48,948 nt of DNA from DAIOGN01 sp036745245 (GTDB taxonomy: Bacteria; Zixibacteria; MSB-5A5; JAUVRN01): positions 1-48,948 of the forward strand of contig DAIOGN010000004.1 of the NCBI GenBank assembly GCA_036745245.1, in the 5' to 3' direction. The notes below the pieces were generated by a model. The model searched no databases, had not been told where the DNA came from, and was given only the letters and a program-made list of their open reading frames with translations. Both the position numbers and the translations under genes were made by a program. Shown here one piece after another: positions 15,790 to 25,356 of the stretch (position 1 is its first letter; every line of letters starts with the position of its first letter).

Positions 15790-18375
15790 ATGTCCAGGTT
15801 CAATAGAGTCCTCCTGCAGGCCCTGGCGGTGGCGTTCGCCATAGGAGAGTCCCTGGCGGCTCCGCCCCCCGGCCGTTCGAATGAACTGCCCTCGAGGCCG
15901 CCTTTCGGCGTGGCGGAAGTTCCCTACGTCCAGCACCGTGTGCACCGGGTGGGAGCCATGGGGCTCAACGTAACAAACTTCGGCTATCTGGGCGGTCGCA
16001 GGGACGACTGCCTGAAGCTCTTCGCTCCGGCCATCGAGTTCCCCCTCAATTCCAATGTGGAGTACAATTTCGCGGGCGGTCTATGGGTGGGCGCCGTGGT
16101 GAGAGGCGACACGCTGGTGTCCATGGCCATCAACGGCAACTCCGGCGGCGGCGGAGAGTTTTTCCCGCGCAAATACCCGGAGGGCGATTTCATCGAACGT
16201 ACCACGCGTCCGGTGCTGCGACAGCCCGCCAATTCATTCTGCCCAGACGTGATGTTCTCGGAAGACGCAATCTCGGAACAGGACCTGGTCTGCATGTATT
16301 CCGACACCCTGGGGGAGGATCTCGGCGTGGGTGGCGAAGAGACCACCCGGCATCGGCCCATCGGTGTGGAGATCATCCAGAAGACCTATTCGTGGTCCAC
16401 CGAGTTCGCCAGCGACTTCGTGCTCTTTGATCTTCTGGTGAAGAACGTGAACAAGGACACGCTGAAGCAGATGTTCTTCGGGATCTTCATGGATCAGGAC
16501 GTGGCCGGACCCACGGGATCGTTCGACGACGACATTTCAGGCTTCACGCACTCGGTGCCAAGTCTGGTGGGCGAAGGCTACCTCGACACCGTGAACCTGG
16601 CGTGGGTGGCCGACAACGACGGAGACCCGCGCGGCTTCTATACGCCACAATCCCCCACGAGCGTGGTGGGGCTGCGCGTTGTGCAGGCGCCGGGCAATCT
16701 TAGTTTCGCCTACAACTGGTGGATTTCGAAACGCAGTAACGAACCCGATTGGGGCCCCAACAAGGTCGACACCAAGGTGGACTTTCCAGAAGGCATTCTG
16801 GGTACGCCCGGAGGCGACATCCAGCATTATCAACTGATGTCGAACCGCGAGTTCGATTACCCGCAGTGGGAAGCGGCCATCGACCACACGGCTGACGGCT
16901 GGATGCCTCCCACGCCAAACCCGGCCATGGCGGCCAATCTCGCGGACGGATTCGACACTCGCTATGCCCTGTCCTTCGGACCCTTTGACGTGCCGCCCGA
17001 CTCCACGGTACCGCTCACCCTGGCCGTGGTAGGCGGGCGCGACTTCCACACCGATCCAAGAAACTTTACCACGTACTGGGATCCGCTCAATCCGGCCGCC
17101 TGGCTCGAACGCCTCAGCCAGGAGAACTTTGCCCAGAACGCGATCTGGGCAGGCTGGGTGTACGACTCCCCCGGCTTCGACACCGACGGTGATGGCTACA
17201 GAGGAAAGTACCGCATCGTGCAGGGCGACACAGCCTACTACACAGGCGACGGGATCCCCGACTTCCAGGGTCCACCGCCGCCCCCTCCGCCGAACGAACT
17301 CAAGCACACCACGCGGGCCGGCATGATCGCCATTCGGTTCAACGGTCATCGTTCCGAGACACGCAAAGATCCGTTCTCGTTTGTGGAAGACTTCGAAGGC
17401 TACCGCGTGTACATGAGCCGCACGTTGCTGCTCCAGGACTTCGCCCTTCTGGCTTCACGCGACAACATCAACTGGGTGCGGAACAAGTTCAACCGCCTGT
17501 CGGGGCGCTGGAAGGCCGACGGACGGCCGCTCTCCATGGATACGCTCAAGTTCCTGTACGACGATCTGTGCGACTCGGTGTACGGGCACTTCTTCCACCC
17601 CGACAGCTTCAAGGTGTGCACCGAGGAAACCGCGATGCGGGAGATCGTGCTCAGCCCCGTGGATCCTTCGAAGCTCGACACCAACCTGTACTGCTTTGAT
17701 CGCTACGAAGCCAACGCGAAGGTCGACGACACCGCCACCGCCTACCTGGCCGATTCGCTGGGGCACGATGTGGTGGGAGTGGTCCGCAAGGTGTATCCTT
17801 ACAGTGCGGCGGGCGACTCTACGCTCACCCTCGCCGACGGCACCGTGCTGGAGTGGCCGTACTACGAGTACGAGTATGCCATCGACGGCTTGCAGCTGGC
17901 CGAGCCCGTGTATCTGGCGGTCACAGCATTCGACTTCGGCAATCCGGCGGCCAATCTCTCTTCTCTTGAGTCATCGCCCCTCGCCAACGCCACCGAGATC
18001 TGGCCCATCAACGCAGCCGAGGTGGTAAAATCCGAACGCCCCAAGCCGGGCGTGTATCCCAATCCGTACCGCATGGCCGACGAATACTACGATAAGAGAT
18101 GGGAGAATCCGCGGGGGCTGGAAGATGACGCGGAGCGGGCGCGAAAGGTCACCTTCACCAACGTACCCGATACCTGCACCATCTCCATCTGGAGTCTCGA
18201 TGGAGACCTGGTGCGGAGCCTCGATCACGCCGAGCACCCGGGGAGTTCGCAGGCCTCCGTGGTGGTGTGGAATCTGATTACACGGAATACGCAGGCGGTG
18301 AAAACGGGGATCTACTTCTACACCATCGAAAGCCGCTTCGGCACCGACATCGGTAAGCTGGTCGTCATTAAGTAG
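15790..18375 (+). CDS. large secreted protein with FlgD-Ig/T9SS-like C-terminal domain
   Basis: An 861-residue exported protein, unknown in function. It has a signal peptide (to about residue 24, ESLAAPPPG), a long central part rich in aromatic and acidic residues, a seven-proline linker (about 494-504) next to a DTDGDGYRGKYR...GDGIPDFQG acidic, possibly Ca-binding segment, and a C-terminal domain (about 755-861) opening with VYPNPYR and closing with TGIYFYTIES...GKLVVIK. This C-terminal pattern matches FlgD-Ig-like and type IX sorting domains of FCB bacteria, suggesting outer-membrane export or surface attachment. It follows the receptor and lipoprotein genes by 131 nt on the same strand and probably belongs to the same surface system. 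No catalytic motif is evident. Confidence 0.75.
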   Translation: MSRFNRVLLQALAVAFAIGESLAAPPPGRSNELPSRPPFGVAEVPYVQHRVHRVGAMGLNVTNFGYLGGRRDDCLKLFAPAIEFPLNSNVEYNFAGGLWVGAVVRGDTLVSMAINGNSGGGGEFFPRKYPEGDFIERTTRPVLRQPANSFCPDVMFSEDAISEQDLVCMYSDTLGEDLGVGGEETTRHRPIGVEIIQKTYSWSTEFASDFVLFDLLVKNVNKDTLKQMFFGIFMDQDVAGPTGSFDDDISGFTHSVPSLVGEGYLDTVNLAWVADNDGDPRGFYTPQSPTSVVGLRVVQAPGNLSFAYNWWISKRSNEPDWGPNKVDTKVDFPEGILGTPGGDIQHYQLMSNREFDYPQWEAAIDHTADGWMPPTPNPAMAANLADGFDTRYALSFGPFDVPPDSTVPLTLAVVGGRDFHTDPRNFTTYWDPLNPAAWLERLSQENFAQNAIWAGWVYDSPGFDTDGDGYRGKYRIVQGDTAYYTGDGIPDFQGPPPPPPPNELKHTTRAGMIAIRFNGHRSETRKDPFSFVEDFEGYRVYMSRTLLLQDFALLASRDNINWVRNKFNRLSGRWKADGRPLSMDTLKFLYDDLCDSVYGHFFHPDSFKVCTEETAMREIVLSPVDPSKLDTNLYCFDRYEANAKVDDTATAYLADSLGHDVVGVVRKVYPYSAAGDSTLTLADGTVLEWPYYEYEYAIDGLQLAEPVYLAVTAFDFGNPAANLSSLESSPLANATEIWPINAAEVVKSERPKPGVYPNPYRMADEYYDKRWENPRGLEDDAERARKVTFTNVPDTCTISIWSLDGDLVRSLDHAEHPGSSQASVVVWNLITRNTQAVKTGIYFYTIESRFGTDIGKLVVIK

Positions 18376-18376
18376 T

Positions 18377-18423
18377 AAGTAGGGTCAGACTCGACTTTTC
18401 AAAAGTCGAGTCTGACCCTACTT
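18377..18423. repeat. perfect 23-bp-arm palindrome between convergent genes (GGGTCAGA family)
   Basis: Two perfectly complementary 23-nt arms (18377-18399 and 18401-18423) meet at a single C, with TTTTCAAAA at the centre. Each arm contains AGTAGGGTCAGACTCGACTT or its complement. It starts one base after the stop of the secreted-protein gene and ends nine bases before the stop of the converging DUF502 gene. The RNA would be a strong hairpin from either strand, with flanking AAG/CTT tracts, so a bidirectional terminator role is likely. It shares GGGTCAGA and its genomic setting with the element at 11639, suggesting a dispersed palindromic repeat family. Confidence 0.8.
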
Positions 18424-18432
18424 TCCAGGGGC

Positions 18433-19032
18433 TTATTCCTTCAGCACCGCTCCGGGCAGGAGGGCGGCCGCTCCACCGCCGAGCTGCCGCATGCACTTCA
18501 TCACTTTTGGCAGCGGCACATCGAGCGGACGCACGCGATCCTCTGACATGAAAAACACGGACCCCGAGCGGGCGTTGGGCGCCCCCGGGATATACACAGC
18601 CAGATGGCCGGCTTCCAGTCGCTCCACCAGAAACCCGAGCTGCCAGGCGTCTTCGATGCGCGCCAGCACGGGTTTGGCGAGCGATTCATCCTCCTCACCG
18701 GCGGCACTGCGCGCCACGCTCTTGAGGAGCAGGTAGCCAGGGACATGGACGAGGATATTGTCTTCCAGCCATTGCGTGGCCTTCCTGGCTTTGTGCCTTC
18801 CGGCCAACAGGCCCGCCAGAAAGCAGACGAGGATCAGGAACACCACACCCGCCAGCCGGATGGCCACGGGGTAGCTCAGGGCTGCCACGGGAAAGTTCTC
18901 CAAAAGCGGCGTCACGATCTTCATGGCGAGCTGGTGGGCCTTGCCCAGGATGGCCAGCCCGATCACGACGGGGACGAGGAACAGTGCGCCGCCCACCAGA
19001 GTGGCTTTCAGGAATCGGATAGCGCTTTTCAT
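18433..19032 (-). CDS. DUF502 family membrane protein
   Basis: A 199-residue inner-membrane protein with two N-terminal hydrophobic helices (LKATLVGGALFLVPVVIGLAIL, 9-30, and RLAGVVFLILVCFLAGLLAG, about 59-78) and a soluble C-terminal domain carrying the family pattern LVERLEAGHLAVYIPGAPNARSG...DRVRPLDVPLPKVMKCMRQLGGG. Function is not established for the family; members often accompany envelope or stress genes. The ATG has AAGGAGA 5 nt upstream. It is separated from the RND efflux operon by about 100 nt on the same strand, so it may be read from the tail of that transcript. Confidence 0.85.
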   Translation of the reverse strand: MKSAIRFLKATLVGGALFLVPVVIGLAILGKAHQLAMKIVTPLLENFPVAALSYPVAIRLAGVVFLILVCFLAGLLAGRHKARKATQWLEDNILVHVPGYLLLKSVARSAAGEEDESLAKPVLARIEDAWQLGFLVERLEAGHLAVYIPGAPNARSGSVFFMSEDRVRPLDVPLPKVMKCMRQLGGGAAALLPGAVLKE

Positions 19033-19136
19033 GTGTGTCTCCTTGGATGACCCGGATTAGTCAAACGCGAAGCTAGTGCGATGCGAGAAGGCGGGCATCA
19101 GGAGTCGACTCCCGCCAGTGGGCGCGGGAACGACTC

Positions 19137-20648
19137 TTACTCGCCGCCGCTGGCAGTGTCGGGTGCGGTGGCCGTGTCCTGCACGGTCGTGTCCGGCGGC
19201 GGCGCCGGTTCGTAGCGCGGCTCGACTTCTTCCAGGCGGAAGGATGCGATGGCCACCGAATCCAGCCACGAGCCCGCCAGGGCGCGATACACTCCCACCA
19301 CACTCTTGTAGAGCTCGGCCTTGGTGCGCGAGAAGCTCTGCTCCGCGTCGAGATACGAGCGCTCGGCGTCGAGCACTTCCAGGTAGCTGGTCACGCCCTC
19401 GTCGTAGCGCATTCTGGCCAGCTTCACGTAGGTGGACAGAGCATCCGTACGCTGCGTTTCGGCTTCTACCTGAGCTCCGGTGAGCGCGCGATCCGTGAGA
19501 GCATCCTCCGTGTCGCGGAAGGCGCCGCGTACGGTCTGCACGTATGAATAGAGCGCCTGCTTCTTCAGTCCCTCGGAGGCCTTCACTTCGCCCTTGATTT
19601 CGCCCCAGTGGAAGATGGGCTGGAACACTCCGCCGCTCAGATCCCAGATGATGGAATTGGACTCGAACAGTTCATTGAGATCGCCCGAGGCGAAGCCAAA
19701 CAGACCCGACAGCGAAATCGACGGAAAGTAGAGAGACTTCGCCACGCCCACGCGCGCGTTGGCGGCACGCAGCTGCTCTTCGGCGAAGCGCACGTCGGGG
19801 CGCCGCTCCAGGAGGCTGGAGGGGATTCCCACGGGAATCTCGGGCACGATCAGGCTGTCGAGCACGCGGCCGCGCGGCACCGGGCCCGGATTGCGGCCCA
19901 GGAGGAAGTTGATCGTGTTTTCGAGGAACACGATGTTTTTCTCCAGAAGCGGGATCTGCGCCATGGCGAACCAGTATTCCGATTCGGCCTGGCTGAATTC
20001 CAATTCGGAGAGGTCGCCCTTGTCCTTCCGCTGCTGAAACATCTTGACGGTGTGCCCGCGCAGCTCGGCCGTCTGCCTTGTGATCTCGAGCTGACGATCG
20101 AGCGCCAGCAGATCGATGTAGGACGACGCGAGGAGCGAAATGGTGGAGAGCACCACGCCACGCCGCGCTTCTTCCGTGGCCAACAGGTCGGCCTTGGCGG
20201 CTTCGCTGGCGCGGCGGAACTTGCCCCAGATATCGATTTCCCAGCCGGCGGAGAGATTCACCTGGAAGTAGTCGCGCGTGGGCCGCTCCCCCGAAGGGTC
20301 GCCGGGTGCGCCAAACTGGCCTCGCAGTGCGGTGCCTCCCGCGTCGATCTTGGGAAAGAAATCCGACTTGGCCACGCCATAGCGGCCCATGAGCTCTTCC
20401 ACGCGCGCGGCGGCGATGCGCACGTCGAGGTTTTCCATCACGCCCACGGTCACCAGCTGGGTGAGCACCGTGTCGCCGAACAGATCCCACCAGGTGGTGT
20501 CGGAGAGCGTGGCCGCGCTGTCGGCGTAAAACGTGGTGTCGGGATTGAGCCACGCCGGTGGTGGCTCCACCTCCGGGCGGTGATAGTTGGGTCCCACGGA
20601 GCAGGCGGCCACAATCACGAGCACGAGTGGGGCGAACACCTTCTTCAT
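19137..20648 (-). CDS. RND efflux outer-membrane factor lipoprotein (OprM/NodT family)
   Basis: The outer-membrane channel of a tripartite multidrug pump. The mature protein begins at lipobox Cys16 (LVIVAACSVGPNYHRPEV, with the family-typical CxxGPxYxRP). Two OEP repeats follow, with GRYGVAKSDFFPKIDAGGTALRG in the first and VGVAKSLYFPSISLSGLFGFASGDLNELF in the second, and ERRPDVRFAEEQLRAANARV marking the start of repeat two. Start ATG MKKVFAPL is chosen over an upstream TTG that overlaps the pump stop codon; AAGGGG lies 8 nt before it. The C-terminus has a long acidic/Pro-rich tail (EPAPPPDTTVQDTATAPDTASGGE), as does the fusion protein of this operon. Confidence 0.93.
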   Translation of the reverse strand: MKKVFAPLVLVIVAACSVGPNYHRPEVEPPPAWLNPDTTFYADSAATLSDTTWWDLFGDTVLTQLVTVGVMENLDVRIAAARVEELMGRYGVAKSDFFPKIDAGGTALRGQFGAPGDPSGERPTRDYFQVNLSAGWEIDIWGKFRRASEAAKADLLATEEARRGVVLSTISLLASSYIDLLALDRQLEITRQTAELRGHTVKMFQQRKDKGDLSELEFSQAESEYWFAMAQIPLLEKNIVFLENTINFLLGRNPGPVPRGRVLDSLIVPEIPVGIPSSLLERRPDVRFAEEQLRAANARVGVAKSLYFPSISLSGLFGFASGDLNELFESNSIIWDLSGGVFQPIFHWGEIKGEVKASEGLKKQALYSYVQTVRGAFRDTEDALTDRALTGAQVEAETQRTDALSTYVKLARMRYDEGVTSYLEVLDAERSYLDAEQSFSRTKAELYKSVVGVYRALAGSWLDSVAIASFRLEEVEPRYEPAPPPDTTVQDTATAPDTASGGE

Positions 20649-20650
20649 GA

Positions 20651-23600
20651 TCAATGCCCCTTCGGCGCAGCGTGACCCGACGATTCACCGGCATCCTTCG
20701 GCGCCGGCGGCCTGGCCCTGGTCAGGTACGTTTCCACCATGACGTACAGCATGGGGATGAGCAGCACGCCCAGGGCAGTGGCCACCAGGAGCCCTGCGAA
20801 TACCGCCAGGCCCATCACCTTGCGCGATTCCGCTCCGGCGCCGGCGGAGGTCACCAACGGCACCACGCCGAGGATGAACGCGAACGAGGTCATGAGAATC
20901 GGGCGCAGTCTCAGCTTGGCGGACTCGAGCGCCGCGTCCACCGCGCTGGCGCCGGCTTCGCGCTTCATTTTGGCGAATTCCACAATCAGAATGGCGTTTT
21001 TGGCCGACAGGCCGATCAACGTCACGAATCCGATCTGCGCAAACACGTTGTTCACGTAGCTGTCGGAGAAGAAACGCATGACCCACAGCCCCAGCATGGC
21101 GCCGAACAGCACGAACGGAGTGGAGAGCAACACGCTCAAAGGCAGGCTCCAGCTCTCGTACTGGGCGGACAGGATCAGGAACACAAACAGCAAGGCCGCC
21201 GCGAACACCACGGCCGCCGTGCCTGCGGCCTTGATCTCCTGGTACGACATGTTGGCCCAGTCATACGACCAGCCGGGCGGCAAGGTCGTGCTCGCTACCG
21301 CCTGCAGGGCTGCAAGCGCCTGCGTTGACGTGTACCCGGCGGCGGGCACCCCCGTGATCTCAGCCGATCGATACAGGTTGAAGCGGTTGGTGAACTCCGG
21401 TCCGGTGATAGGCCGCATGGTGACCAGCGCAGACAGGGGCACCATCGCGCCCGTGTTGCTGCGCACGAAGAACTGGCCCAGGTCCCAGATGTCATTGCGG
21501 TACTCCGCCTCGGCGGAGACGTACACTTTGTACACGCGGCCGAAGCGGTTGAAGTCGTTGATGTAGTTGGCTCCGAGCAACGTGCCGAGCGTGGTGTTCA
21601 CGTCGGCCAGGGAGGCGCCGGTCTTCAGCACCTTGTCGCGGTCTATGTCGGCGAACAACTGCGGCACCCCTGAGCGGTAGAACGACGCGATGCGACCGAT
21701 CTCGGGCCGTTTGCGGGCTTCGGCGATGAAGTTCTCGGTCTGCTCCTGGAGCTGCTGGGGCGTACCGCCGGACTGGTCCTGGATGAACATCGTAAAGCCA
21801 GCGCCTGTGCCCAGACCCTGAATGGCGGGCGGACCGAAGGCGTACACGATGGCCTCCGGGACGTCCTGCGCGAAACGCTTGTTCAACGTCTCGACCAACT
21901 CAAACGAGCGATCCTCGATGTTGGGTCGATCATGCCAGGGCTTCAGCGAAACAAAGAACGTGCAGAAGTTGGAGGCTACCGTGTTGGTCATGATGTTCAA
22001 ACCCACCACGGTGGTGTAATACGCGATCGCCTCCTCTCCGCTCAGGATGGCCTCCACCTGGCGCGAAACTGCGTCGGCTCGCTGCATCCCGCTGGCGTCG
22101 GGAAGCTGCACGCTGATCAGGAAGTAACCGTTGTCCTCCTCCGGCACGAACCCGCCCGGCACGATGCGGAACAGGCACACGATCCCCACCATGAGCACGG
22201 CGATGAAAATGAGGCTGCGTGCCATTTTGCGGATCAGGATGCCGGTGAACCCCACGTACCCGCCCGTGAAGCGGTCGAAATGGCGGTTGAACCATTTGTA
22301 GAAGGGATCCAGAAATGACTTCGACTGCCCCTTGGGCTTGAGCAGCATGGCCGCCAGGGCCGGGCTCAGCGTGAGGGCGTTGAACGCCGAGAAGAGCACC
22401 GAGATGGCGATGGTGATCGCGAACTGCTGGTAGAGTCGCCCCGTGATGCCGCTGATGAACGCCACAGGAACAAACACAGCCGCCAGGATGAGTGCGATGG
22501 CGATCACCGGCCCCGACACTTCCTTCATGGCCTGGAGCGTGGCTTCCTTGGGGTTCATGCCGTGTTCGATGTTGTGCATCACCGCTTCCACCACCACGAT
22601 GGCATCGTCCACCACGATCCCGATGGCGAGCACCATGCCCAAGAGCGACAGCGTGTTCACCGAAAAACCCAGAAGCGGAAACACGATGAACGTGGCCACG
22701 AGCGACACGGGCACGGTGAGCAGCGGAATGAGGGTGGCGCGCCAGTCCTGCAGGAAGATGAACACGACCAGGATCACCAGGAGCACGGCCTCGAAGAGCG
22801 TGTGAATGATCTCGGTGATGCCTTCCTCAATGGCGAGAGTGGTGTCGAGCGAGATCTCCTGCACGACATCGGGAGGAAAGCGCTCCGACAGGCGATGCAT
22901 CGTCTCCTTGATGCTTTCGGCCACCTCGAGGGCGTTGGACCCGGGAAGCTGATAGACCGCGATCACGGCGGCGGGACGGCCGTTGCTGCGGCCCACCTGG
23001 TTGTACAGGAGCGTGCCCAGCTCCGTACGGGCCACGTCGCGCATGCGCACCTGCGATCCGTCGGGATTGGTGCGGATGACGATGCGGCCGAACTCCTCAT
23101 CGTTCATGAGGCGTCCGGAGGTGCGCACCGTATAGGTGAACTCCGTCCCGGGAGGCGCCGGCGGACCGCCCACCTGCCCGGCCGGGGAGATCACGTTCTG
23201 ATCCTGCACCGCCTTGATGATGTCGGGCACCGTGAGGCCGAGGCCGGCCAGCCGATCGGGCTTGAGCCACAACCGCATGGCGTAGTCCGAACCGCCGAAC
23301 AGCTTGACGTCGCCCACGCCCTTGGTGCGTGAGAGCAGGTCGTTGATGTTGATGGCGGCGTAGTTGGAGAGGAAGTTGTTGTCGTAGGTGCCATCGGGTG
23401 AGGTGAGCGTTACCAGAAGCAGTGGGAACACCAGCGACTTCTTCACCGTCACGCCGTAATTCTTCACGGGCGTCGGGAGCGAAGCCTGCGCCTGCGACAC
23501 GCGGTTCTGCGTGAGCACGTTCGACATGTCCAGATTGGACCCCACGTCGAACGACACCTGAAGCGTCAGCGTGCCGTCGTTGGCGTTGATCGACTTCATG

Positions 23601-23830
23601 TAGATCATGTTTTCAACGCCGTTGACCTGCTGCTCCAGCGGCGTGGCCACCGACTGCTCCACGTCCACGGACGAAGCGCCCACGAAGGTGGTGGTCACGT
23701 TGATCATGGGAGGCACGATGTCGGGGAACTGCGCGATCGGCAGTCCCTTCATCACAATGAGGCCGACCAGCACCATGACGATGGAGATCACCATCGCCAC
23801 GATGGGCCGGTTGACGAAAAACTTCGCCAT
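20651..23830 (-). CDS. RND multidrug efflux transporter, HAE1 (AcrB/MexB) family
   Basis: The inner-membrane, proton-driven pump of the tripartite system: 1059 residues, the usual length. It has an N-terminal helix (MAKFFVNRPIVAMVISIVMVLVG), the porter domain start FPDIVPPMINVTTTFVGAS, and the proton-relay pair Asp408-Asp409 in TM4 (LGMVLAIGIVVDDAIVVVEAV), a mark of hydrophobic/amphiphilic drug exporters rather than metal exporters. The second half repeats the fold, including GLSAKNAILIVEFAKMKREAG with the relay Lys. It starts 3 nt after the membrane fusion protein and is followed at once by the outer-membrane factor. Substrates cannot be read from the sequence; no local regulator is present. 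Confidence 0.96.
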   Translation of the reverse strand: MAKFFVNRPIVAMVISIVMVLVGLIVMKGLPIAQFPDIVPPMINVTTTFVGASSVDVEQSVATPLEQQVNGVENMIYMKSINANDGTLTLQVSFDVGSNLDMSNVLTQNRVSQAQASLPTPVKNYGVTVKKSLVFPLLLVTLTSPDGTYDNNFLSNYAAININDLLSRTKGVGDVKLFGGSDYAMRLWLKPDRLAGLGLTVPDIIKAVQDQNVISPAGQVGGPPAPPGTEFTYTVRTSGRLMNDEEFGRIVIRTNPDGSQVRMRDVARTELGTLLYNQVGRSNGRPAAVIAVYQLPGSNALEVAESIKETMHRLSERFPPDVVQEISLDTTLAIEEGITEIIHTLFEAVLLVILVVFIFLQDWRATLIPLLTVPVSLVATFIVFPLLGFSVNTLSLLGMVLAIGIVVDDAIVVVEAVMHNIEHGMNPKEATLQAMKEVSGPVIAIALILAAVFVPVAFISGITGRLYQQFAITIAISVLFSAFNALTLSPALAAMLLKPKGQSKSFLDPFYKWFNRHFDRFTGGYVGFTGILIRKMARSLIFIAVLMVGIVCLFRIVPGGFVPEEDNGYFLISVQLPDASGMQRADAVSRQVEAILSGEEAIAYYTTVVGLNIMTNTVASNFCTFFVSLKPWHDRPNIEDRSFELVETLNKRFAQDVPEAIVYAFGPPAIQGLGTGAGFTMFIQDQSGGTPQQLQEQTENFIAEARKRPEIGRIASFYRSGVPQLFADIDRDKVLKTGASLADVNTTLGTLLGANYINDFNRFGRVYKVYVSAEAEYRNDIWDLGQFFVRSNTGAMVPLSALVTMRPITGPEFTNRFNLYRSAEITGVPAAGYTSTQALAALQAVASTTLPPGWSYDWANMSYQEIKAAGTAAVVFAAALLFVFLILSAQYESWSLPLSVLLSTPFVLFGAMLGLWVMRFFSDSYVNNVFAQIGFVTLIGLSAKNAILIVEFAKMKREAGASAVDAALESAKLRLRPILMTSFAFILGVVPLVTSAGAGAESRKVMGLAVFAGLLVATALGVLLIPMLYVMVETYLTRARPPAPKDAGESSGHAAPKGH

Positions 23831-23833
23831 GCC

Positions 23834-25042
23834 TTACGTACCCTGGCCCGCGGTGTCGGATGGCGTCGCGGACTTCGTCGTATCGGGAGGCATTACGGAC
23901 TCGGTGGGGTAGGGCACCACGGTCGGCGCGACCAGCATTCCGGGTCGCACGCGCTGAAAGCCTTCCACGATCACCTTCTCGCCTGGCGAGACGCCCTTCT
24001 CCACCACCTGCACCTGGCCGGACTTGGGGCCGGTGACCAGTCCGCGGAACTGCGCCTTGTTCTCGGCGTCCACAGTGTACAGCACAAATTGTCCCTGGAT
24101 TTCGGAGATGGCGCGCTGAGGCACCACCACGGCGCTCTTGCGCCGGTCGAAGATGGCGCGCACGCGGGCGAATTGTCCCGGTCGCAAAACTCCTCCGGCA
24201 TTGGGGAAGGACGCTTCAATGAGCAGGGTGCCCGTGGCCGGGTCGATGCGGCGATCCGCGTACAACGCGAAACCCTTGTGCGGATACGTCGATCCGTCGG
24301 CGAGAATCAACTCCAGCTCGGCCTTGGTGGGGGCGATGCTGTCGTTGCCAGGTTCCGAAAGCCTTCGCGCCAGTTCGAGGTACTCATTCTCGGTGAGCGA
24401 AAAGCGCACGCGCACCGAATCCACGTTGGAGATGGTGTTGAGAATCACCGGATTGGGCGGCTGGCCCACAAAGTCGCCCGCGCGCGCGGCCGAAAGGCCG
24501 ATGGTGCCCGTGATGGGTGCGTGGATCGTGGCATAACTGAGGTCGGTCTGGGCGATCTTGAGCGCCGCGCTGTCGGCCACCACCTGGTCGCGGCGCGCGT
24601 TCCGCTCGGCCACCGCAATCTCCAGTTCGCGCTGACTCACGGCGCCGGCGGCCGCAAGCGGTTCGTACCGGTTGACATCCGCCTGCGAGCGTATCATGAG
24701 CGTGGTGGATTGGGCCACTTTGGCCTTTGCCTGCGCCACCTGCTGCTGGAGTTCTGTAGGGTCGATCGTGTAGAGCAGAGCGCCCTTTTCAATCTTGGCG
24801 CCTTCCTGGAAGTGAAGGCCTTCCACCCATCCCGCCACGCGGGCGCGGATTTCAATGTCCTGGGAGCCGAACATCTGACCCACCCACTCTTTATAGACAG
24901 GCACGTCCTGCAGGACGACCTCCACTACTTTCACGTCCAGCGGAGCGACGGGGGCCTGCTCCTCCGCGCACGCGGCCAACGTGGCGACGAGTGACACGGA
25001 CCAAACTGCACGCAGTCCCGCCTGCAGGACTTGCCTGTTCAT
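23834..25042 (-). CDS. RND efflux periplasmic adaptor (membrane fusion protein) lipoprotein
   Basis: A 402-residue AcrA/MexA-type adaptor that joins the pump to the outer-membrane channel. The lipobox is TLAAC (Cys25). It is followed by VVEVVLQDVPVYKEWVGQ, a split lipoyl domain (IRARVAGWVEGLHFQEGAKIEKGALLYTID and later ATIHAPITGTIGLSAARAGDFV), an intervening alpha-hairpin (QQVAQAKAKVAQSTTLMIRSQADVNRYEPLAAAGAVSQRELEIA), and the beta-barrel and membrane-proximal domains. The C-terminal tail is Thr/Asp/Pro-rich. ATG at 25042 is supported by GGGAG upstream; the frame extends farther, but that part lacks signal-peptide character. First gene of the three-gene efflux operon. Confidence 0.94.
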   Translation of the reverse strand: MNRQVLQAGLRAVWSVSLVATLAACAEEQAPVAPLDVKVVEVVLQDVPVYKEWVGQMFGSQDIEIRARVAGWVEGLHFQEGAKIEKGALLYTIDPTELQQQVAQAKAKVAQSTTLMIRSQADVNRYEPLAAAGAVSQRELEIAVAERNARRDQVVADSAALKIAQTDLSYATIHAPITGTIGLSAARAGDFVGQPPNPVILNTISNVDSVRVRFSLTENEYLELARRLSEPGNDSIAPTKAELELILADGSTYPHKGFALYADRRIDPATGTLLIEASFPNAGGVLRPGQFARVRAIFDRRKSAVVVPQRAISEIQGQFVLYTVDAENKAQFRGLVTGPKSGQVQVVEKGVSPGEKVIVEGFQRVRPGMLVAPTVVPYPTESVMPPDTTKSATPSDTAGQGT

Positions 25043-25356
25043 ACACACTCTCCCTGCCTCTGATTCAGTGTCGCCGGCACAAGCCGTTGCGAAGCGCCGT
25101 TCCCGGGCGCGATTGGGAAATGCAAATCGCTGTCGTTCATATCTCACTTAGGGATGCTGTCTGCATGTGGATCGAACCTGAGGACGTACTCATTCCCACA
25201 CCCACCACTCGCCGCTCCATCCAAGGGCCGTACAGAACTCCGCCGGCTGCCACCAAAATAGCCGAAAGCCTTACAGGCCGAAAGTGTGGATTTGAACCAC
25301 GATTGCAGCTTGCCGCGTATGCCAGCGAGTGTGCAGCTTGAGTTTGGAGCATGGGT
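25043..25356. other. divergent intergenic region between RND operon and MDR oxidoreductase
   Basis: About 314 nt without a supported gene. It must carry the promoters for the efflux operon (leftward) and the oxidoreductase (rightward), but I see no convincing sigma-70 pair or operator. A GTGG-N7-CCAC stem-loop at 25286-25300 resembles a tRNA T-arm on the minus strand but has no matching acceptor stem. Confidence 0.4.

Noticed and set aside
25286..25300. tRNA T-arm-like stem-loop (GTGG-N7-CCAC with a TTCAAAT loop on the minus strand)
   Set aside because: No matching acceptor, D or anticodon arms could be drawn around it; the would-be acceptor strand has no partner about 50 nt upstream.
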